DNA of 24,297 bases from JAIBJP01 sp035639875 (GCA_035639875.1 DASQXE010000181.1:1-24297); one strand, 5' to 3'. Shown: positions 14,348-23,103, counted from the stretch's first letter. Made by a program: numbers and translations. Notes: generated from the letters alone by a model not told the origin.

Positions 14348-15601
14348 TCAGGAGGTGGCGGGAACCTCGGCGGCCAGCCCCGCGGCGGCCCGCAACGCGT
14401 CTGCCTTGTCGGTGCGCTCCCAGCTGAAATCGTGGTCCGAGCGCCCGAAATGGCCGTATGCGGCGGTCTTCGCATAGATGGGCCTCAGCAGATCGAGATC
14501 CCGCAGGATCGCCCCGGGACGAAGGTCGAAGTGGTCGCGGACGAGCTCCTCGACACGCGCGAGAGGCAGGCGCTCGGTTCCGAAGCAGTCCACTTCGATC
14601 GAGACCGGGTGCGCCACCCCGATTGCGTAGGCCACCTGTAGCTCGCAACGGTCGGCGAGTCCCGCTGCAACGACGTTCTTCGCCACGTAACGCGCCGCGT
14701 AGGCAGCGGACCGGTCGACCTTCGTCGGGTCCTTGCCCGAGAACGAGCCGCCGCCGTGCCGGGCCATCCCGCCGTACGTATCGACGATGATCTTCCGTCC
14801 GGTCAGCCCGGTGTCGCCCATCGGCCCGCCGAGGACGAACTTCCCAGTCGGGTTGACGAGGACGAACTCGCGCTCCTCGAAACGATGCTCGTCGTAGAGG
14901 TCGCGCGGCAGGATCGGGTGCAGGACGTGTTCGATGATGTCCGGCTTGATGAGCGCGTCCGCGTCGAGACCGTCTCGATGTTGTGTGGAGACGAGCACGC
15001 GGGCGATCTCGACGGGCCGTTGATGGCCGTGCGCATCGACCTCGTAGCGGATGGTCACCTGCGCCTTTCCGTCCGGCCGCAGGTAGGGGAGGATCTGCGC
15101 CTTTCGGACCTCTGAGAGCCGCTTGCAGATCCGGTGCGCAAGCATGATCGGAAGCGGCATCAGCTCCTCGGTCTCGATGCACGCGAAGCCGAACATCATC
15201 CCCTGATCGCCGGCGCCGACCCGGTCGAGCGGATCGTTGTCGCCGGGGTCGTGCTGCACCTCGTAGGAGGTGTCGACGCCCTGCGCGATGTCGGCCGACT
15301 GCTCGTCGAGCGCGACCATCACGCCGCAGGTGTCGGCGTCGAAACCGTACTTGGCGCGGTCGTAGCCGATCTCCTTGAGGCGGCTGCGGACGAGCTGCGG
15401 GATGTCGACGTAGCACTCGGTCGTGATCTCCCCGGCGATGATCACGAGCCCGGTCGTCACGAGGGTCTCGCACGCGACGCGGCCCGCGGGATCCTCCGCG
15501 AGGACTGCGTCGAGGACGGAATCCGAGACCTGGTCCGCGACCTTGTCCGGGTGGCCCTCGGTGACCGACTCCGAAGTGAAGAGGAAGCTCCGGGCGTCCA
15601 T
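14348..15601 (-). CDS. metK: S-adenosylmethionine synthetase
   Basis: A 417-residue MetK making SAM from methionine and ATP. Motifs: FTSESVTEGHPDKVADQ (8-24) with the catalytic histidine and Mg ligand, GAGDQGMMFG (about 128-137), and the phosphate loop GGGSFSGKDPTKVDRS with catalytic lysines. It feeds methylation, for example by RsmB in this window. The ATG at 15601 has no Shine-Dalgarno and sits in the loop of a short hairpin (15594-15609). The DUF3352 gene ends 13 bp upstream. No SAM riboswitch fits in that space. Confidence 0.98.
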   Translation of the reverse strand: MDARSFLFTSESVTEGHPDKVADQVSDSVLDAVLAEDPAGRVACETLVTTGLVIIAGEITTECYVDIPQLVRSRLKEIGYDRAKYGFDADTCGVMVALDEQSADIAQGVDTSYEVQHDPGDNDPLDRVGAGDQGMMFGFACIETEELMPLPIMLAHRICKRLSEVRKAQILPYLRPDGKAQVTIRYEVDAHGHQRPVEIARVLVSTQHRDGLDADALIKPDIIEHVLHPILPRDLYDEHRFEEREFVLVNPTGKFVLGGPMGDTGLTGRKIIVDTYGGMARHGGGSFSGKDPTKVDRSAAYAARYVAKNVVAAGLADRCELQVAYAIGVAHPVSIEVDCFGTERLPLARVEELVRDHFDLRPGAILRDLDLLRPIYAKTAAYGHFGRSDHDFSWERTDKADALRAAAGLAAEVPATS

Positions 15602-15609
15602 GTGGACGC
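15594..15609 (-). promoter_or_regulatory. Inverted repeat enclosing the metK start codon
   Basis: GCGTCCA / TGGACGC separated by two bases. In RNA this gives a 6-bp stem with an ACAU loop that contains the first two bases of the AUG. It could affect initiation or be a protein-binding palindrome; chance is not excluded. Confidence 0.3.
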
Positions 15610-15614
15610 GAAGG

Positions 15615-17069
15615 CTAGTCGACGGCGAGGAAGGCAGTGAAACGGACGGTTCGCCCGTCCTTCGTCCCGAAGAAGACGAGCTTGTCCAGCGGCTCGAGGT
15701 TGGCGTGCACCTCAGGCGGCGGCGTGCCGCCGCTCATCCCGATGAGGTCGAGGATGTAAGGGATCGTGCCTTTGAGGTCGACGTAGCCGAAACCGGTCGT
15801 CTCACCGGGCACGCCCGCGTCATCGAGGGCGCGCTTGAAATCCGCGTCGTCGGCCAGGCGGTTGTCATCCTCCCGCAGCGCGGCGATCCCCTCACGCGAG
15901 GTCGAGACGACGAGATGTCCGTCGAAGGCCGCGTAGTAGAGCGAGACCGGGCCACCCAGAGGCACGACCTTGGCCGAAACGCCGTCGATTGTCGTCGGCT
16001 CCGGCGTGGCGCCCTGCGGGAGATACTGGCCGAGCGCTCCGAAGAGCTTGTCCAGAACCGGGACCGCGGCGTCTTCGTGCTCCACCTCGGTGACCAGCGT
16101 CACCTCGGGAAGGATGAGACCGCGCCGGACATAGAGGGCGCCCTCGTTGGCGAAGAGCGGAAAGATGTCGGCGTCCAGGGAGACTCCGGTCGCGCTCTCG
16201 ATCTGCGCGAGATCGCGGTCGAAGTCCGGCATAGCCTCGGCGAGGGCGTCCCGCAAGGCTTTCAGCTGGTCCCCTAGCCCGTGGAAGTCCACGTAGACGA
16301 GCGCCCCGGCCGGCACCTCGGCGGGCAGGTGGGCCTTGAACGGTTGCGAGAAGACGCCGGCTTCGTCGCCGGCGAGCCGCGCCGTGCCCTCGAGCCGGAC
16401 GCCTCCGTCTTCGGCCTCGAGGGCGAAAGCGAGCGACGGGACCTTGCCGCCCGGCAGAAGAGCGCCGAAGAGGCCAGGCGGCACGTCGGCGTTCTGGCCG
16501 ATCGCCTCCTGAACGGCCTCGCCGTTCAGGTACGCCCGCGCAATCGCGTCGGCATCGATCTCGCCCATCGTGTCCTGGAAATCGGAAGAATCGGCGAGCG
16601 CCCCGTCCTTGCGCGCGCTCTCGAATTCGTCGAGCGCGCTCGCCTTGTCGGAGAAGACCGTCCAGCCGTCGAACTCGCGCGTGACGACCGCCGAGTCACC
16701 CTTCGCGAGGAGGGCCTTCAACTTCCCGGCGTCCTTCGGCTGCGTTAGACCGACGAACGTTCCCTCCCCGGAAAGGTCGAGGCCGACAATGTCTGTCTCG
16801 GGTCCGAGCGCGGGCTTCACGTCCCGCTCGAAATCGACGCCCTGGCCGGACAGATAGTCGAGGAACCGATCGCCGTCGGGGAACTTGTCGAGCAGCGCTT
16901 TCGCCTTCGTCCACTGGGACGAGTCGAAGCTCGTGTCGACGGTGAGGAAGAGCGCGGCAGAGCCTGGAGCGATCGAAGCTCCCTCCGGACCAGCGGCCGA
17001 CTCCGCCCCGCAACCCGCGGCGAGCGGGACGAGCGCGACGAGAGAAGCGATCAGGGGCCTGAATCTCAC
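15615..17069 (-). CDS. DUF3352-type lipoprotein
   Basis: A 484-residue exported protein with a lipoprotein signal: a basic start (MRFR), a hydrophobic core and lipobox LAAGC with lipidated C20. After a short linker, the mature part matches DUF3352-like proteins: LFLTVDTSFDSSQW, PALGPETDIVGLDLS, FVGLTQPKDAGKL, GWTVFSDKASALDEF, GALVYVDFHGL and SREGIAALR. The function is unknown, and no catalytic residues are evident. The GTG start at 17069 directly abuts the gpsA TAA, implying coupling within der-gpsA-DUF3352-metK. Confidence 0.85.
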   Translation of the reverse strand: MRFRPLIASLVALVPLAAGCGAESAAGPEGASIAPGSAALFLTVDTSFDSSQWTKAKALLDKFPDGDRFLDYLSGQGVDFERDVKPALGPETDIVGLDLSGEGTFVGLTQPKDAGKLKALLAKGDSAVVTREFDGWTVFSDKASALDEFESARKDGALADSSDFQDTMGEIDADAIARAYLNGEAVQEAIGQNADVPPGLFGALLPGGKVPSLAFALEAEDGGVRLEGTARLAGDEAGVFSQPFKAHLPAEVPAGALVYVDFHGLGDQLKALRDALAEAMPDFDRDLAQIESATGVSLDADIFPLFANEGALYVRRGLILPEVTLVTEVEHEDAAVPVLDKLFGALGQYLPQGATPEPTTIDGVSAKVVPLGGPVSLYYAAFDGHLVVSTSREGIAALREDDNRLADDADFKRALDDAGVPGETTGFGYVDLKGTIPYILDLIGMSGGTPPPEVHANLEPLDKLVFFGTKDGRTVRFTAFLAVD

Positions 17070-17954
17070 TTACTCATCTGTCGGCCGTCGACCCATTAAT
17101 CCTGAGGCTAGATCTTCCAGGCTCGCACCGCCAAGCACGGCGCAGACGGCATCGGTGATCGGAAGCTCGATCCCGAGGCGGTGGGCGAGGTCGCGCAGGA
17201 CGGGTGCGGTCGTGAGGCCTTCCACGACCTGGCCGATCTCGGCCGCCGCCTCCTTCGGAGAGGCGCCGCGCGCGATCAGCTCCCCGGCCCGCCGGTTGCG
17301 GCTGTGGCGGCTCCAGCAGGTCACCACGAGGTCGCCCATGCCCGCGAGCCCGGCAAAAGTCTCCGGCCGCGCGCCGCAGGCCTCCCCCAGGCGCGTCATC
17401 TCGGCCTGGCCGCGCGTGATGAGCGCGGCCTTCGCGTTGTCGCCGGCCTCCAGCCCGTCGACCGCGCCCGCCGCGAGCGCGATGACGTTCTTCGAGGCCG
17501 CACACAGCTCGACGCCGATGACATCGTTGTTCACATAGACGCGGAACCGGGGCGAGATGATTGCGTGCTGGAGCTCCGTGGCGAGCTCGTCGTCCTCGCT
17601 CGCGAGTACGGCCGCCGCCGGCAGGCCCTGCGCGATCTCCTCCGCATGATTGGGACCGGAAAGGACTGCCACGGGCGCGTTCGCAACTACCTCGGAAAGA
17701 CGTCCGCCGCTCACGGGATCGAGCCCTTTCGTCAGGATGAGGCGCGGCGCCGTCCCCGGAAGCGGCTCGACTACCTCCCGGAACGCGCGGCTGGGGACGG
17801 CGATGCACACGAGCTCCGCCTCTTCGACCGGAGCGTCGGAGATCGGCACCTGCGGCGGGCGGCGGCCGGTGAGTACGACTTCGTGGTCGCGCTCCTCGAG
17901 CAGGCGGGCGAAGGTCGTCCCCCACGACCCCGCGCCCACGACGACCACCTTCAT
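17070..17954 (-). CDS. gpsA: Glycerol-3-phosphate dehydrogenase [NAD(P)+]
   Basis: A 294-residue GpsA reducing dihydroxyacetone phosphate to glycerol 3-phosphate for phospholipids. Motifs: the nucleotide loop GAGSWG (8-13), LTKGLDP, LSGPNHAEEIA (usually LSGPsfA), catalytic K155 in SKNVIALAAG, and GLAGMGDLVVTCWSRHSRNR (202-221). It is shorter than the usual 330 residues or so: about 25 are missing between the first Rossmann strand pair and IAVPSRAF. The cofactor region is therefore trimmed but not obviously broken. The ATG overlaps the der stop in ATGA. With plsC just upstream of der, it places two phospholipid genes around der. Confidence 0.95.
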   Translation of the reverse strand: MKVVVVGAGSWGTTFARLLEERDHEVVLTGRRPPQVPISDAPVEEAELVCIAVPSRAFREVVEPLPGTAPRLILTKGLDPVSGGRLSEVVANAPVAVLSGPNHAEEIAQGLPAAAVLASEDDELATELQHAIISPRFRVYVNNDVIGVELCAASKNVIALAAGAVDGLEAGDNAKAALITRGQAEMTRLGEACGARPETFAGLAGMGDLVVTCWSRHSRNRRAGELIARGASPKEAAAEIGQVVEGLTTAPVLRDLAHRLGIELPITDAVCAVLGGASLEDLASGLMGRRPTDE

Positions 17955-19258
17955 CCGCGCCGCACGAAGTCGATGATCACGGGCACGCCGGAGAGCTCGA
18001 AATGCTCGCGCAGGCGGTTTTCGACCCAGTAGCCGTAATCGCGCGTGACCAACCCCGGGTCGTTGACGAAGAGGCGAAAGCGCGGCGGCCTGGCACTCAC
18101 CTGCGTGCCGTAGAGCAGGTTGAGGCGCTTGCCGTTGCGGCTCGGTCCAGGTCGCTGGTCACGGAGCTCGCCGAGGAACCGGTTCAACTCCCCGGTGCTG
18201 ATCCGCGCCGTGTGCTTCCCGTACAGCTCTTCGACGCGGTCGAGCAGGCGACTCACGCCCCGTCCTGTCTTCGCCGAGACGGCCGCGATGGGAGGCCGCT
18301 GGCGGAGGCGGTCCTCGATCCGGTCGCGCACGTCCTCGATCCCGACGGCCGCGATGTCCCATTTGGAGAGGACGACAAGCGTGGCGCAGCCGGCCGTGCG
18401 CGCGACGTCGGCGACCGTCAGATCCTGGTCGACGATCCCCTCGCTCGTGTCGACGAGAACGAGGGCGACGTCCGCCTGCTCGGCGGCGCGGATCGCGCGG
18501 AGCTCGGAGAAATACTCCACTCCCTGGCGCTGGCGCCGCTTCCGGCGCAGCCCGGCCGTGTCCACGAGGACGAACGTGCGGCCGCCTCGTTCGAGCACGG
18601 TATCGATCGAATCCCGCGTCGTTCCAGGGACGTCCGACACGATCACGCGCTCCTGACCGACGAGCGCGTTCAAGAGGCTCGACTTGCCGACGTTCGGACG
18701 GCCGAGGATGGCGACGCGGACAGCCTCCTCAGCGACTTCCCGACGGGCCTCTCCTGGCAGCGCCGCCTGGATTCGGTCGAGGAGGTCACCGGTCCCGTGG
18801 CCGTGGAGAGCCGAAACGGGAATCGGATCGCCAAGGCCAAGACGATGGAACTCGAGCGCTTCCGCATCGCGGGCGGGATCGTCGATCTTGTTGGCGACGA
18901 GCAACACCGGTTTGCGGGCGCGGCGGAGAATGGCTGCGATCTCCTCGTCGCCAGGTGTGACGCCGGCGCGCGCGTCGGTCACGAAAACGACGAGGTCGGC
19001 CTCTTCGACGGCGCGCCGAGCCTGCTCGGCGACGTCCCGTGTGAGCGGCGAGGGGTCGGCGACGTCCACGCCGCCCGTGTCGATCAGGACGAAGCGCTTC
19101 CCGGCCCACTCACAGACGACCTCCTTACGGTCTCGCGTGACGCCGGGCGTCTCGAACACGACCGCCTCGCGCGTGGCGGAAAGGCGATTGACGAGCGTCG
19201 ACTTGCCGACGTTCGGAAACCCGACGACGGCGACGGTGCCGAGGAGGGGAGCGGTCAT
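17951..19258 (-). CDS. der: Ribosome-assembly GTPase Der (EngA)
   Basis: A 435-residue protein with two tandem GTPase domains and a C-terminal KH-like domain. G1 motifs are GFPNVGKST (13-21) and GRPNVGKSS (186-194). G3 motifs are DTGG and DTAG, and G4 motifs are NKID and SKWD. The KH-like region ends RLREHFELSGVPVIIDF. It assists 50S maturation. The ATG at 19258 has no Shine-Dalgarno; a small hairpin GCCGA/TCGGC (19261-19273) lies just upstream. It follows the 133-bp gap with repeat copy B, so it may have its own promoter. cmk and der are neighbours in many actinobacteria; here plsC lies between them. Confidence 0.98.
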   Translation of the reverse strand: MTAPLLGTVAVVGFPNVGKSTLVNRLSATREAVVFETPGVTRDRKEVVCEWAGKRFVLIDTGGVDVADPSPLTRDVAEQARRAVEEADLVVFVTDARAGVTPGDEEIAAILRRARKPVLLVANKIDDPARDAEALEFHRLGLGDPIPVSALHGHGTGDLLDRIQAALPGEARREVAEEAVRVAILGRPNVGKSSLLNALVGQERVIVSDVPGTTRDSIDTVLERGGRTFVLVDTAGLRRKRRQRQGVEYFSELRAIRAAEQADVALVLVDTSEGIVDQDLTVADVARTAGCATLVVLSKWDIAAVGIEDVRDRIEDRLRQRPPIAAVSAKTGRGVSRLLDRVEELYGKHTARISTGELNRFLGELRDQRPGPSRNGKRLNLLYGTQVSARPPRFRLFVNDPGLVTRDYGYWVENRLREHFELSGVPVIIDFVRRG

Positions 19259-19285
19259 AGGCCGATCTTCGGCGTATGACCGAGG

Positions 19286-19390
19286 GGAAGGGGTGTGGCG
19301 AAACCGGAAGGTTCCTCCACTGTCTCAGAGAAGGGGGCGCATGGGAGAAACACGGTTTCCCCCATGGGAGCGAGCCGGAGGCGAGCGACG
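19286..19390 (-). repeat. Dispersed intergenic element, copy B (plsC-der gap)
   Basis: A 105-bp counterpart of 4753-4860 in the same orientation to its upstream gene. The 25-base block (19366-19390) lies exactly one base after the plsC TGA, AGAAGGGGG is at 19329-19337, and GGAAGGGG at 19286-19293. The middle differs from copy A and carries a longer hairpin (19340-19366). Confidence 0.6.
19340..19366 (-). terminator. Hairpin inside repeat copy B
   Basis: CATGGGAGAAAC / GTTTCCCCCATG, a 12-bp stem with one A-C mismatch and the loop ACG. On the minus strand it is followed by CGCCCCCTTCTC. It is a plausible plsC transcript end, though there is no true T-run. Confidence 0.45.
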
Positions 19391-19391
19391 G

Positions 19392-20072
19392 TCATCCGAC
19401 TTTGGAGGGGACGTGCTCTCGGCGCGGAGGAGTCGCGCGGGGCCGGCCGAGCTCGTGCATACGCAACAGGAACTCCCAGAGGCGGCGAATCTCCGCCTCG
19501 ATCTCATCTGTGGCTTCGCGGTAGCCCCGCGAGTTCCGCCCGTACTCGTCGAAGCGCATCGGCTCGCCGAAGGCGACGGACACCTCGGCCCAGTTGCCCC
19601 ACTTCCAGTGTTGCGAGCCGTGGATGGCGGCCGGGACGACCGGCACTCCTTCCTGGATGGCGACCATCGCCGCGCCCGGTTTCGCCTCCCCGGGGACACC
19701 CTGTCGTTGCCGCGTTCCCTCGACGAAGAGCCCGAGGAGCTCGTTGTTGCGCACCGTTTCGCGCATGAGTCGGAGTGCCTCTCGATCGGACTCGCCTCGT
19801 CGCACGGCGAGCGCCCCATGCGCGCGCATCAGCTGGCCGAAGCCGGGAAGGCCATGCAGCTCGACCTTGGCGACGAAGACGATCCGACGTGGACAGACCA
19901 CGCCGAAGGCCGGCGGGTCGGCGTACGAGAAGTGGTTCATCGCCAGCACCCCGCCGCCTTCTCGGGGCACACGCTCCTTCCCGTACGCCTTGAGCCGCAT
20001 CATCGACCGGGTGAACGTCCCGATGAGGGCCTTCCCGACCGTCCAGTAGACGAAGGAGTTGTAGGCGCTCAT
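19392..20072 (-). CDS. plsC: 1-acyl-sn-glycerol-3-phosphate acyltransferase (PlsC family)
   Basis: A 226-residue membrane-associated acyltransferase. It has the catalytic NHxxxxD motif as NHFSYAD (H47, D52), glycerophosphate-binding FVEGTRQ (117-122) and the later VPAAIHG motif. Members acylate lysophosphatidic acid at position 2; related acyltransferases share these motifs, so substrate identity is likely but not certain. The N-terminal 25 residues are hydrophobic enough for peripheral or single-pass attachment. The ATG overlaps the cmk stop in ATGA. The TGA is followed one base later by repeat copy B. Confidence 0.9.
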   Translation of the reverse strand: MSAYNSFVYWTVGKALIGTFTRSMMRLKAYGKERVPREGGGVLAMNHFSYADPPAFGVVCPRRIVFVAKVELHGLPGFGQLMRAHGALAVRRGESDREALRLMRETVRNNELLGLFVEGTRQRQGVPGEAKPGAAMVAIQEGVPVVPAAIHGSQHWKWGNWAEVSVAFGEPMRFDEYGRNSRGYREATDEIEAEIRRLWEFLLRMHELGRPRATPPRREHVPSKVG

Positions 20073-20704
20073 GGAGTCGCGTTCGCACGGTCAGCGACGA
20101 GGCGCTCGATGCGTGCGACGACCTCCTCGACGCTGAGCTCCGTCGTGTCGATTGTTTCCGCGTCGTCAGCTGGCCGCATCTGTACGGCGTCCCGCTCGTC
20201 GCGGAGCCGCAAGTCCGTAGCGAGGGCCTCTGCGCCGATCTCCGGCCGGTCAGCCACGCGGCGGCGCGCGCGCTCGGCCGCGTCGGCGACCAGATAGACC
20301 TTGACCTCGGCGCTCGGGCAGACGACGGCGCCGATGTCGCGGCCCTCGATGACCGCGTCGCCTTGCTCGGCGAGCTCGCGCTGACGCTCACGCATGACTC
20401 GGCGCACCTCTGGATGACGCGCCACCGTCGATACGACGCGGTCGATGTCCGGAAGGCGGATCGGCGCCGTGACGTCCTCGCCCCGGATAAGGACGCGGTC
20501 GCCGTCGAAGGCAATCGGCGCCGAATTGGCGAGCGCCCCGAGCGCGGGCCCGTCCTCGAGATCGACGTTCTCCTCGAGCGCCAGCCACGTGAGGGCGCGG
20601 TACATGGCGCCCGTATCGAGATAGCGGAAGCCAAGCCGCTCGGCCAGGGTGCGCGCAACCGTGCTCTTGCCGGCTCCAGCCGGGCCGTCTATGGCCACGA
20701 TCAT
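20069..20704 (-). CDS. cmk: Cytidylate kinase
   Basis: A 211-residue P-loop kinase phosphorylating CMP and dCMP. Motifs: GPAGAGKST (7-15), YLDTGAMYRALT (29-40), the CMP-binding insert around IRLPDIDRVVSTVARHPEVR, GRDIGAVVCP and the lid region RARRRVADRPE. The start is ATG at 20704 with a clear GGAGG four bases upstream (20709-20713), one of the few good Shine-Dalgarno sites here. It lies 14 bp after aroA and overlaps plsC by four bases. aroA-cmk adjacency is common in bacteria. Confidence 0.97.
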   Translation of the reverse strand: MIVAIDGPAGAGKSTVARTLAERLGFRYLDTGAMYRALTWLALEENVDLEDGPALGALANSAPIAFDGDRVLIRGEDVTAPIRLPDIDRVVSTVARHPEVRRVMRERQRELAEQGDAVIEGRDIGAVVCPSAEVKVYLVADAAERARRRVADRPEIGAEALATDLRLRDERDAVQMRPADDAETIDTTELSVEEVVARIERLVADRANATP

Positions 20705-20718
20705 CGCTCCTCCCGCCT

Positions 20719-22011
20719 CTACCTGGTCGCGATGGACTCGAGCATCGCGAAGAAGTCGGGGAAGCTTACCCCGACGCTTTCGGCCCCCTCGATGCGGACT
20801 CCCTCGCGAGAAACGAGCCCGGCGACTCCGGTGAGCATGGCGATCCGGTGATCGGCAGCGGCATTAACCACACCCCCACCCCTAGGGCGGGAGGGAACCC
20901 CACGCACCCGGAAGCCATCATGCGTCGTTTCGATCCGGATTCCAAGGGGCCGAAGGACGTTTTTCACGGTCTCGATCCGGTCCGATTCCTTTACGCGCAA
21001 TTCCGCGGCGCCGGCGACGACACTCTCGCCGCGGGCCATCCCCGCGACGAGGGCGAAGAGCGGCAGCTCGTCGACCAGCGCGGGCACCTCCTGCGGAGGC
21101 ACTCTCGTCGCGACGAGATCCGCCGCCGCCACCTCGAGGTCGCCCACGGGCTCCCCGCCTTCGATACGCCGGTTGAAGACCGATACCCGCGCGCCCATCC
21201 GTTCTAGCACCGCCAAGAATCCGGTGCGCGTCGGATTGATCCCGAGCCCGTGCAGCCGTAGCTCCGACCCGGACAGGAGCGTCGCCGCGACGATGAACGG
21301 CGCCGCCGCGGAGAAATCGCCCGGAATCTCGAGCGCCAGCGGATGCAGCCGCTCCACCGGCCACACTCCGGGCTCCCTGGGCTTGCGCCGCACGCGCACA
21401 CCCGCTCCGTCGAGCATCCGCTCGGTGTGATCGCGCGTCGTCACGGGCTCGACCACGACGGTCGGCCCATTAGACGCGTAGAGACCCGCCAACAGCACGC
21501 AGGACTTGACCTGCGCGCTCGCCACCGGGAGCTCGTACCGGATCGGCTCGAGGCTTCCGCCCAGGACGACCAGCGGCGCGTGCCCGTCGTCGGTCTCGAC
21601 CGCGGCCCCCATGAGCCGTAGCGGCTCGGCGATACGATCGAGGGGACGGCGGCTGAGCGACTCGTCGCCGACGAGCGTGAAACGGCCCTCCTGCCCGGCG
21701 AGGATGCCCGCCAGCAGACGCATGAGCGTGCCCGCGTTTCCACAGTCGATCGGGCGTTCTGGTGCCCGCAGCCCGCGCAATCCCGTTCCGCGCACGACCG
21801 CCTCGTCGCCGTCGAGGTCGACCTCGGCGCCGAGCGAACGCAACGCGCCGACCGTCGAGAGGGTGTCTGCGGAGATACCGAGCCGCCGCAGCCGGCTCTG
21901 GCCGTCGGCCACGGCGGCGAGCAACAGCCCCCGATGTGAAATCGACTTGTCGCCGGGCACAGCGAGATCGCCGCGCACCGAGACGGCCGGCTCGACCTCC
22001 ACGGTCGTCAC
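20719..22011 (-). CDS. aroA: 5-enolpyruvylshikimate-3-phosphate synthase, class II type
   Basis: A 430-residue EPSP synthase joining shikimate 3-phosphate and PEP. Motifs: GDKSISHR (20-27) with K22, DCGNAGTLMRLLAG (89-102), RRPLDRI, VASAQVKSCVLLAGL, RDHTERML, INPTRTG, the catalytic aspartate in VDELPLF, RVKESDR and DHRIAM. ASAQVKS, RDHTE and INPTRTG follow the class II (Bacillus/Agrobacterium CP4) pattern. The PEP-site glycine of GNAGT is kept, unlike the alanine of CP4. The GTG start at 22011 overlaps the tyrA stop in GTGA, so translation is coupled. Confidence 0.97.
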   Translation of the reverse strand: MTTVEVEPAVSVRGDLAVPGDKSISHRGLLLAAVADGQSRLRRLGISADTLSTVGALRSLGAEVDLDGDEAVVRGTGLRGLRAPERPIDCGNAGTLMRLLAGILAGQEGRFTLVGDESLSRRPLDRIAEPLRLMGAAVETDDGHAPLVVLGGSLEPIRYELPVASAQVKSCVLLAGLYASNGPTVVVEPVTTRDHTERMLDGAGVRVRRKPREPGVWPVERLHPLALEIPGDFSAAAPFIVAATLLSGSELRLHGLGINPTRTGFLAVLERMGARVSVFNRRIEGGEPVGDLEVAAADLVATRVPPQEVPALVDELPLFALVAGMARGESVVAGAAELRVKESDRIETVKNVLRPLGIRIETTHDGFRVRGVPSRPRGGGVVNAAADHRIAMLTGVAGLVSREGVRIEGAESVGVSFPDFFAMLESIATR

Positions 22012-23102
22012 TCCTCGAGAACCGGCGAGACGATGACCGAGTAACCCTGCACCTCGAGGAGCTCGGCCGCGCGCCGAGCCTCCCGTTCGCCCGCGACGAG
22101 CACCGAGAGCGTGCCGCCGCGCTCCGGCGACAAATGCTGGAGCTCGAAATCTTCGATGTTGATCTGCTCGGCGCCGAGCGCCTGTGTAATCCCAGAGAGG
22201 ACCCCCGGCCGGTCGGGAACGTGCACGCGGACCCGCTGTAGCTGGCCGACGTCGGCGAACGCCTCCTCGAGGAGTCGGCGACGATTCCCACCCGCTTCGC
22301 CGATCCAGCGCGCGAGCCAGCCTGCATCACCGCTTGCAAGCGCCCGCTCGAGCTCCTCCACGCGGCGCCGGTGCTCGGCGAGCGCGGTCCGCAGCTCGCC
22401 CGCGTTGTCGAGAAAGATGTCGATCCAGATCCTTGGGTTGGCGCCCGCCACGCGGGTCATGTCGCGGAGGGAGCCACCCGCAGCCGCCAGGGGTTCGTGA
22501 CCGTCGATCCGGAGGGAGCCGGCGTGGTTGAGGACGACGTTCGCCAGCGCATGCGGCAAGTGGCTCGTGAGCGCGAGCAGACGATCGTGCGCACCGGGGT
22601 CAATCGCCACCGGGACTGCGCCAAGGGATGCAACGAAGCCGTGCAACGAGGCATAACGCCCCGGCTCGGTTTCGGCGACGGGGGTCAGGAACCACGTTGC
22701 GCCCTCGAAGAGCTCCGCCGACGCGTGCCCCGGCCCACGTGCCTCCGACCCGCATACCGGGTGTCCGCCGATGTAGCGGGCCCTGTCGTCGATCCGGGCG
22801 CAGAGACGGCCCTTCGTGGAGCCGACGTCGGTCACCGTCGCCCCGCCGGTCGCGGCTAGGACCGCGTCGACCTGGTCGTTCAGCGTCGCGACCGGCGTGG
22901 CAACGATCGCGAGCTCGGCTTCCTCGACCGCCTCGACAAGGCTTCCAGCCGGTTCGACCGCTTCCCGCTCGGCCGCGACCGCCAGCGCCTCGGGATCCGC
23001 ATCGTAACCGAGGACCCGCTCGATGCCGGCTCGCCTCGCTGCGAGGCCGACCGACGCGCCGATTAGGCCGGTGCCGACGATCGCGAGCCGGCGGAGCGCC
23101 AC
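22008..23102 (-). CDS. tyrA: Prephenate dehydrogenase with C-terminal ACT domain
   Basis: A 364-residue enzyme of tyrosine synthesis. The Rossmann loop GTGLIGAS (10-17) is followed by an aspartate at the end of strand 2 (YDAD), which favours NAD. Catalytic histidines lie in GGHPVCGSE and LTSHLPHALA. The helical dimerisation domain runs to about 285. A C-terminal ACT domain begins VRVHVPDRPGVLSGI and probably binds an amino acid such as tyrosine for feedback. The GTG start at 23102 is one base after the DAHP synthase stop, and the stop overlaps aroA, so three aromatic-pathway genes form one unit. Confidence 0.95.
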   Translation of the reverse strand: MALRRLAIVGTGLIGASVGLAARRAGIERVLGYDADPEALAVAAEREAVEPAGSLVEAVEEAELAIVATPVATLNDQVDAVLAATGGATVTDVGSTKGRLCARIDDRARYIGGHPVCGSEARGPGHASAELFEGATWFLTPVAETEPGRYASLHGFVASLGAVPVAIDPGAHDRLLALTSHLPHALANVVLNHAGSLRIDGHEPLAAAGGSLRDMTRVAGANPRIWIDIFLDNAGELRTALAEHRRRVEELERALASGDAGWLARWIGEAGGNRRRLLEEAFADVGQLQRVRVHVPDRPGVLSGITQALGAEQINIEDFELQHLSPERGGTLSVLVAGEREARRAAELLEVQGYSVIVSPVLEE

Positions 23103-23103
23103 G

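Noticed and set aside
13617..15473. A 618-codon minus-strand frame joining the DUF4230 gene to its upstream region
   Set aside because: The upstream two-thirds is metK read in the wrong frame; metK motifs lie in the other frame, so only the part from ATG 14327 is real.
20868..20895. C-rich run in aroA (plus-strand ACCACACCCCCACCCC) as a G-quadruplex or slippage site
   Set aside because: It encodes an in-frame SRPRGGGVVN loop of aroA with no frame break; G-runs are too irregular to claim function.
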